Position numbers and translations under genes: made by a program
Notes under the pieces: generated by a model
What the model was told of the DNA's origin: nothing
What the model saw: the letters and a program-made list of their open reading frames with translations, nothing else
Databases searched by the model: none
Assembly: GCA_001632435.1 (NCBI GenBank)
Contig: KV423951.1
Location: 124,001-188,000, forward strand
DNA length: 64,000 nt
Direction of reading: 5' to 3'
Source of the DNA: Calocera cornea HHB12733
Lineage: Eukaryota; Basidiomycota; Dacrymycetes; Dacrymycetales; Dacrymycetaceae
In this document: piece by piece, positions 57,330 through 64,000 of the stretch
Numbering within the stretch: the stretch's first letter is position 1
Layout of the letters: each line of letters starts with the position of its first letter

Positions 57330-60025
57330 ATGCCCGTCGCTGTACCTCCAAACACGGCAATGGACGTGGACATGGATCAAGTGGGTGTTTCTGGCAGCAC
57401 CTCGCCCTTCGAACCACCGGTGGTCTCGCTCTCTGTGCCGCCCACTTCGCCGTACATCCCAGTGTTGGGAAACTACCGAGAGGAATACTATCCGGACCGG
57501 ACTCCGATAATCATTGACAATGGTGCGTGTTGTACATTTCTCCCCTGTTGGCATGTGTCTGATGCCCAAGTGAAGGGGCAACAAACTTCCGCGCCGGTTT
57601 TGGCAAGGATGAGGATCCCTACATCGTTGTCGACAGCCTATTCAGCAAATACCGTGACCGAAAGACAAACACGCCTGTCCTGCTATTTGGGAACGAACTT
57701 GTAGATGACGCGACCACTAGAAGCAACAGTAAAACCTCCTGGGATGGAGATGTCTTAGTTTCCCCTGAAGGCATGGAGACGGCATTGGACTGGACGTTCA
57801 TCAAGCTGGGCATCGATGACGACAAGGTCGATCATCCTATTGTCATGACGGAGAGGATGACTACGCCGCTGGCTTCTAGAGCTTGTGTGTATCGGCGCTC
57901 TGTGCTTATCGTCTTGCCGTTGACCCCCCCTTGCAGTCGTCTCCGAGCTCCTCTTCGAGGCATATAACGCACCTTCGGTCGTGTATGGCCCAGATGGGTA
58001 CTTCTCCTTGTACGCCAACGCTCCGTCACCCTCGGATGTCGATGGCGTCGTGGTGAGCTTCAACACGCAATCAACATCCATGTGGCCGGTACTGGGAGGT
58101 GAAGCTCAGATGAACCAGGCGAGGCGGATACCATTTGGCGGCACGCAAGCCGTCGACTTGCTCCTCAAATATGTGCAGCTGAAGTATCCCGGGTTCCCGA
58201 CCCGAGTCACCCAACCTCAGGCTGCGGTGAGCATCTCTGGATGTCATTAGATGATGAATTTACTGATTACATCTCACAGTGGATTTTCCAATCCTGTTGC
58301 GAGTTCACCCCAGCCAGCTATATCGAGAAAGTCAGAGAGCTCCGTGACCCGCCCAGGCTCAAACAGTTCACGAAAATCGTGCAGTTTCCGTTTGTCGCTG
58401 TGGTATGTACCGCCAAGCTCGCTTCTCTACTTCGGCGATTGACCGTTTGGGAAGGCGGTACAACAGCTCACGGAAGAGGAGCTGGAGCGTCAATCAGAGA
58501 GGAGGCGGGAGGCAGGGAGGCGTTTGCAGGAGACGAGCGCGCGCATACGGATGGAAAAGGTCCGCATATACTTGCTTCTTTGCTGGCATGGCGCTCAAGT
58601 ACCGTTGTTAGCTCATTGAGAAGGAGAACAACCTGGAGTATTATCTCAAATTGCGAGAATGGCGCGAGAAGGAGAAGAAGCCCTCCTATCTTGCGCGATT
58701 GGAAGACCATGGGTTCGAGACAGAAGTAGAGTTCGAGTCCGTCGTCCGCAAGTTGGAGGCGGCCGTTACTGCAGCGCGGCGAAAGGAAGCAGGCTTGGAA
58801 GAGCCTGTGACAGATGAAGCACCGCCAACATTCCCCTTGATCGATCGACCAGACGGGGAGCTGACAGAGGAAGAGCTGAAGGAGAAGCGAAAACAGAGAT
58901 TGATGAAGGCTGGCTACGACGCACGAATGAGGGTCAGAGCGGAGAAGGAGCGGGAAGAGGAGAGAAAGAGGCAGGCGGACCGCGACGAAGAAGAGGAACG
59001 AGGCCGAGACTTGACAGGATGGAGTGCGAGGCTGAAACGGGAACATGAGGTGTGTCCCGTCCTTTCCGTTCCAACGCTGGCTGCGTATGCTCACCACATC
59101 GTTGGGACAGGTCATAATGGACAAGATCAAAGATCGGAAGCGAAAGCACGCCGCTCTATCGGATCGCAAAAGCATGGCAGCTCAGCAGCGAATGCGAAGC
59201 ATCGCCAATCTGGCTGCCGACACGCCAACTGGGAGCAAACGGAGAAAGCGTAACACGGAGGACATGTTCGGCGAGAACGACGATGATTGGGCCATTTACC
59301 GGAAAATTGTGCGCGAATTCTAAGCACATCACACACAGCCTGCTAATGCTATTGACACAGCAAGGCGGAGAGGATGAAGATGACGAGGAAGACGATTTCG
59401 CTCGTCTGGAATCGATAGAGAACCGACTCCTTGCCCACGATCCAACGTTTGATCTGTCCCTGACCTATGCGGCTCGTGAAAGCCAGCGATCAGCGCTGCT
59501 CAATGCCTTCCGACCAATACCAGCGGAGAACGACCTCGCAGCCACTTATCAGATTTGGTTGAACACAGAGCGAATAAGAGTAGCTGAAGCGTGGTTCAAC
59601 CCGAGCATTGCAGGCGTGGACTGCGCTGGATTGGGCGAGGTGCTCACCGGGATACTGAAGAGCTTCGGGGAGGATGAGAGGGATCGACTAATACGAGTGC
59701 GTCCTGATGGCACATATGTGCGAATGATTCTAATCCAGTCACTGCGCAGAACATCCATATAACCGGTGGGCCATCGCAGCTACCAGGACTTCCGGAGCGA
59801 CTGCAATACGAACTGGCGCAGGCACTGCCTTTCGGTGCACCGTTGACAATCCGACCGGCGAAAGATGCTCGCCTGGACGCCTGGCACGGGATGGCACAGT
59901 ACTCACGTACTGCCGACTTACAGAACAGCCTTACGACGAGAGATATGTATAACGAGTGGGGACCGGAGAGGATGAAGGCGTGGAAGGGAGGCAACTGGCC
60001 TGGTGCGGTTGGCATTGATGACTGA
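57330..60025 (+). CDS. ARP5: Actin-related protein Arp5, INO80 complex subunit
   Basis: A multi-exon gene starting MPVAVPPNTAMDVD. Actin-fold pieces include TPIIIDNG, RAGFG, YNAPSVVYGPDG, TGGPSQLPGLPERL and the family tail WHGMAQYS. The fold is interrupted by a very long charged insert (about 58,610-59,390) with helical Glu/Lys/Arg-rich sequence. Such an insert is a mark of Arp5 and separates it from actin and other Arps. Arp5 with Ies6 couples INO80 ATPase activity to nucleosome sliding. The frame runs to the TGA at 60023-60025. Confidence 0.88.
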
Positions 60026-60217
60026 CGCTTTGTATCTTCACGCATACCCCTGTCACAATAGTCGTACATCCAGGCGTAATGGCAACACGAGACGGTCTGC
60101 TTGTTGTAACCGTATATTGGCACGGCTGTACAAGGCCAGAGAGAGGAAGAGACACAAGGATTAAAGTTGGTATACAGGAGATAACGCAAACACAAGAACG
60201 ATATGAGGTCACACCAT

Positions 60218-61071
<854 letters not shown>

Positions 61072-61807
61072 CGTGGTTAATAACTTGCAAGGATGGAGCG
61101 AGGAGCAAGAGAGCGAAGTGGTGGTGGACGCTGCCTGAGTTTACGAGAGCGTCGACTGTCAGCCTGTCCCCGTTGCGTGTTACGCCGCCCCGCAGCGGAG
61201 GCAATTGATGACGTTCGGACGGACGACCACTGCGGGCGGTGTGCGCGGTCCACTGCACTGCCAAGGCCACCGTGCACTGGACGCCGAGCGCATTGATGTG
61301 GCGATTCGGTATACGCGACCTAGACTGTTGTTGAAGCCGCCAAAATGCCCGCTTGCGAGAGCATACGAATACGACGGTATCTCAATTGGACGGCGACAAA
61401 TCACGTGCTACAGATTGCCGCGGGTGCGCGTGTAAGCGTGGGTGTATGCACGCTTGGAGCGCCAGGGAAACGACGGGACCTCGCCTGCTTCGAAGGAGTG
61501 GGGTTTGTGCCGGCCTCTAGGGAGTTTCCAGGTAAGGTCATGCACTTCGATACCGTCGAAAGCCTCGAGAGTGATCATCCAAGGGGGGGGGGGGGGCAGC
61601 TGACCGTTTCATCAGACGGTGAAGAATGAGGTCGTTGCACGGGTCTGGGCTTCGCTCGTTGATAAGGGTTATTCTGTACGAGCAGAGGAAGAAGATTTAC
61701 GATGCGCTGAGGATGAAGCATACCCTTTTGACAAGTCACTCCTGACTGGAGTATAAATTCAGCGAGGTTTTTGCACCCTGACGCCATCGGAGCCCCGCCT
61801 ACTCAAT
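61072..61807. promoter_or_regulatory. Divergent spacer of SEC4 and P450 copy 6
   Basis: A run of 14 G lies at 61583-61596. TATAAAT at 61752-61758 is about 50 bp before the P450 ATG, like the TATA boxes of the other P450 copies. No exon is seen. Confidence 0.5.
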
Positions 61808-63691
61808 ATGCTCAATGCTACCCTGAGTCTTCTTGTCCTATTCCTATCCATATTTATCATCTGGGATGCTTTACGCAAGCGGAACACTCGCCTCCCTCCA
61901 GGACCTCCTGGGCTGCCGCTGCTCGGCAACATCTTGCAGCACCCCGCTCAGTTTCTCTACCGCAAGCTCCACGCCTGGTCCCACGAATATGGCCCGATCT
62001 ATACGATTTGGATGGGAATACAGCCTTTCGTTATTCTTGGTAGTGCCGCTGTGTCGGAGGATGTGCTCGAGCCAATGTCAGCTGTGACGAGTGATAGGCC
62101 AGTCATGATCAAGGTGCGCCATTCCAACTAATCAGACGTAATGCTGGACGCTAAGAAAGCGCAGGCTAGAAAATTCTTCTTCAGAGACATGAACCTAGTG
62201 TGGCAGGATCACACACTAACTGTATGCTGCATCAAGTGAACTGGCCTCAACTGAAGTGCGTTGACACTGCCAGAACAGGTGGAGAGCTCAGCGCCGGTCG
62301 ATTCATGCCAGGTCTGCCGTGTGTACTGCTGAAACTTCTATATACGCGCGCTCACAGTACCTTAGTCTCAACATCTGTGCTGCCAACGGTCACCACCTAA
62401 TGCAAGCGCAGGAAGCCACTTATCTGATTCTTGAGCTCCTGAGACCCCCCGAGAAGCCCTTTCGGCAGTGCTTGCATCGGTTTGGGGCTTCTGTCATCTA
62501 TCGGTCTTGTTACGGTGGCCGATCGACTCAGATCCTCAAGGAAGATCCCACCAAGCGTATTGAAGAGCTTACGGTGGAACTAATGCGTGCAACTGCACTG
62601 CAGAACAGCATTGTCGACACTCTGCCGTTTCTGGAACCGCTGATATGGAGAGTGAAGTGGTTGAGAAAGCAAACCGATACCTGGTTTACAGAGATGGAAC
62701 AGGAAGATATTCGACTGTATGACACTGCAGTTCCAACCGATGTGAGTCCTCATGAATGAGTAGTTCAACATACTGAGCAACGCAGGGATGTGACGCGACC
62801 ACGAATGTGTACGACGTCCAGTCAATATGGAAAAATACGGAATGACAAAGTCTCACACAATGTGGATGTTGATGATGTTATTGTGAGGTGGCTGTCTTGT
62901 TTGACGATACGTACGAGCTTATGATAGAATCCAGTATGGCAGGGCAAGAGACTACGGACACGACCCTCTGCGTTTTTGTGCTCGCTATGCTGCATCATCC
63001 GAAGGTTGCTGAAGAGGCGCAGCGGCAGGTGGACTCTGTATGCGGTAACCGTCCTCCTACGTTCGAAGACCGAGTGAAATGGCCTTATATGGAAGCCACT
63101 TGAAGGAGACAATGAGATGGAAACTCGTCGTCCCTCTGGGTATACCGCATCTGGCCTCCGAGGTAAGGGAGTTCATTTCATCGAGGACATGTCGACTGAC
63201 GACTATATGCAACCAGGAATGTGAATACAATGGATATGTTTCCCCAAAGAGCACAGTCTTTATCGACAACGTCTGGTATGTTCAGTGATTCGTCAGTTAG
63301 ATGAATGTAACTTGCGGATAGGAGTCAGACGCGCGATCCAGAGTTGCACAGCAACCCAGAGCTATTCGACCCGACTCGTTTCTTGGACGGGTCGGGCAAC
63401 CTTCGCCCAGTGAACACCGATACGCGGGCAGACCAACTTGGCTTTGGGCACGGGCGCCGTGTGTGCCCCGGCAGGGACTTCGCGTTGAACGCTATGTTCA
63501 TCGCATGCGCATATATGCTATGGGCTTTCCGGCTCGACTGGCCAATCGACGAACATGGCAAAGAGGTGGTCTGTGGGGTAGACGACTGTCGGGACACCTC
63601 GATCACTGTTTCGCCCAGGGACTGTGGGATAGTGCTCAGTCCCAGGAAGGACGGGTTGGAGGAACGCTTGCTGGCGGCGCTCAAGGAATGA
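61808..63691 (+). pseudogene. Cytochrome P450 pseudogene (P450 copy 6)
   Basis: The only P450 of the window on the plus strand. It has the anchor, RLPPGPPGLPLLGN, ARKFFFRDM, WRAQRRSIHAR, AGQETT, ETMRW and FGHGRRVCPG in the family exon order. Frame breaks are visible at three places. The second exon (DHTL) is one base longer than in its relatives. One base is missing before MEKYGM near 62825. One base is missing between EAT and KETMRW near 63101, which creates a TGA. Each could be an error, but together they point to a decaying gene. The haem exon itself is intact. Confidence 0.7.
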
Positions 63692-64000
63692 CATATGACA
63701 CCGTAGAGAATGATGGTAGCGCACTACCCACAGAGGATACGTTAATATGCCGAATGCAGCGCGAATTCCAGTGATGCTCTAGGGTAGATTGGACGCCGGA
63801 AGAGCCACGTAAGTAGAGGGTCGGTGGTGGCACATGAAGGGAGTTATTGTCTAGAATACCGTCCGGCTAAACTCAAAAAGCTAGAATACCGCTCGGCTCC
63901 CCAAAAATCTAGAATACCGTTCAGGGATAGTACTCTTCGGCACGGAGGCGGAGCCCGGGCAGGATCAAGTCTCAAAGATAAGATCCCATTGTAAAATGCC
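63692..64000. repeat. Degenerate direct repeats at the right edge
   Basis: The unit CTAGAATACCG followed by a variant of CTCGGCT starts at 63851, 63881 and 63909 (period 28-30). The pattern may continue beyond the window. No gene is present in this end. Confidence 0.7.

Overview
The window looks like nuclear DNA of a filamentous basidiomycete, most probably an Agaricomycete such as a wood-decay polypore. The reasons are densely packed, intron-rich genes with short introns (about 46 to 120 nt), GC-rich coding sequence, an expanded family of closely related cytochrome P450 genes, and clear fungal forms of Nic96, Mph1, Dot1, Arp5, Sec4-type Rab and frataxin. No species can be named from the sequence alone. 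Gene models were built by reading splice sites and reading frames by eye.

Layout. 1-1 kb: AT-rich DNA without a gene. 1-2.1 kb: a sterol-desaturase-superfamily enzyme (minus). 2.5-12.5 kb: a BET bromodomain block of three related copies on the plus strand, with a WDR70 homologue between them. The copies are a rearranged one fused to C2H2 zinc fingers (2.5-4.7 kb), a NET-domain-only copy (5.5-6.2 kb) and the full two-bromodomain gene (9.6-12.5 kb). 12.8-14.8 kb: a G-patch/C2H2 protein of GPATCH8 type. 15.6-23.5 kb: a tandem pair of very large genes, each a membrane-anchored fusion of an NAD-dependent epimerase/dehydratase with an exostosin (GT47) glycosyltransferase. 23.9-27.1 kb: an unrecognised protein, frataxin, and a dCTP-deaminase/dUTPase-like enzyme.

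27.2-34.0 kb: three P450 genes in a row on the minus strand, the third broken. 34.7-45.4 kb: Nic96, an oxysterol-binding protein and the Dot1 H3K79 methyltransferase, all minus. 45.8-49.9 kb: two more P450 copies, one a truncated relic holding a small inverted-repeat element, the other intact. 51.4-61.1 kb: Mph1/FANCM helicase, a UBE2W-type E2, Arp5 and a Sec4/Rab8 GTPase. 61.8-63.7 kb: a sixth P450, on the plus strand, with several frame disruptions. Degenerate direct repeats lie at the right edge.

How it fits together. The housekeeping genes cover chromatin (BET, Dot1, Arp5), genome stability (Mph1), splicing (GPATCH8 type), nuclear pores, lipid transfer, exocytosis and iron-sulphur biogenesis. 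They share no obvious pathway. The accessory signal is gene duplication followed by divergence in three families: BET, epimerase-GT47 and P450. The most striking points are a BET paralogue whose old stop region seems to have become a linker to zinc fingers and whose bromodomain has lost the acetyl-lysine-binding asparagine, and an epimerase-GT47 pair in which one copy has lost the YxxxK catalytic residues and the other has lost all but its first intron.
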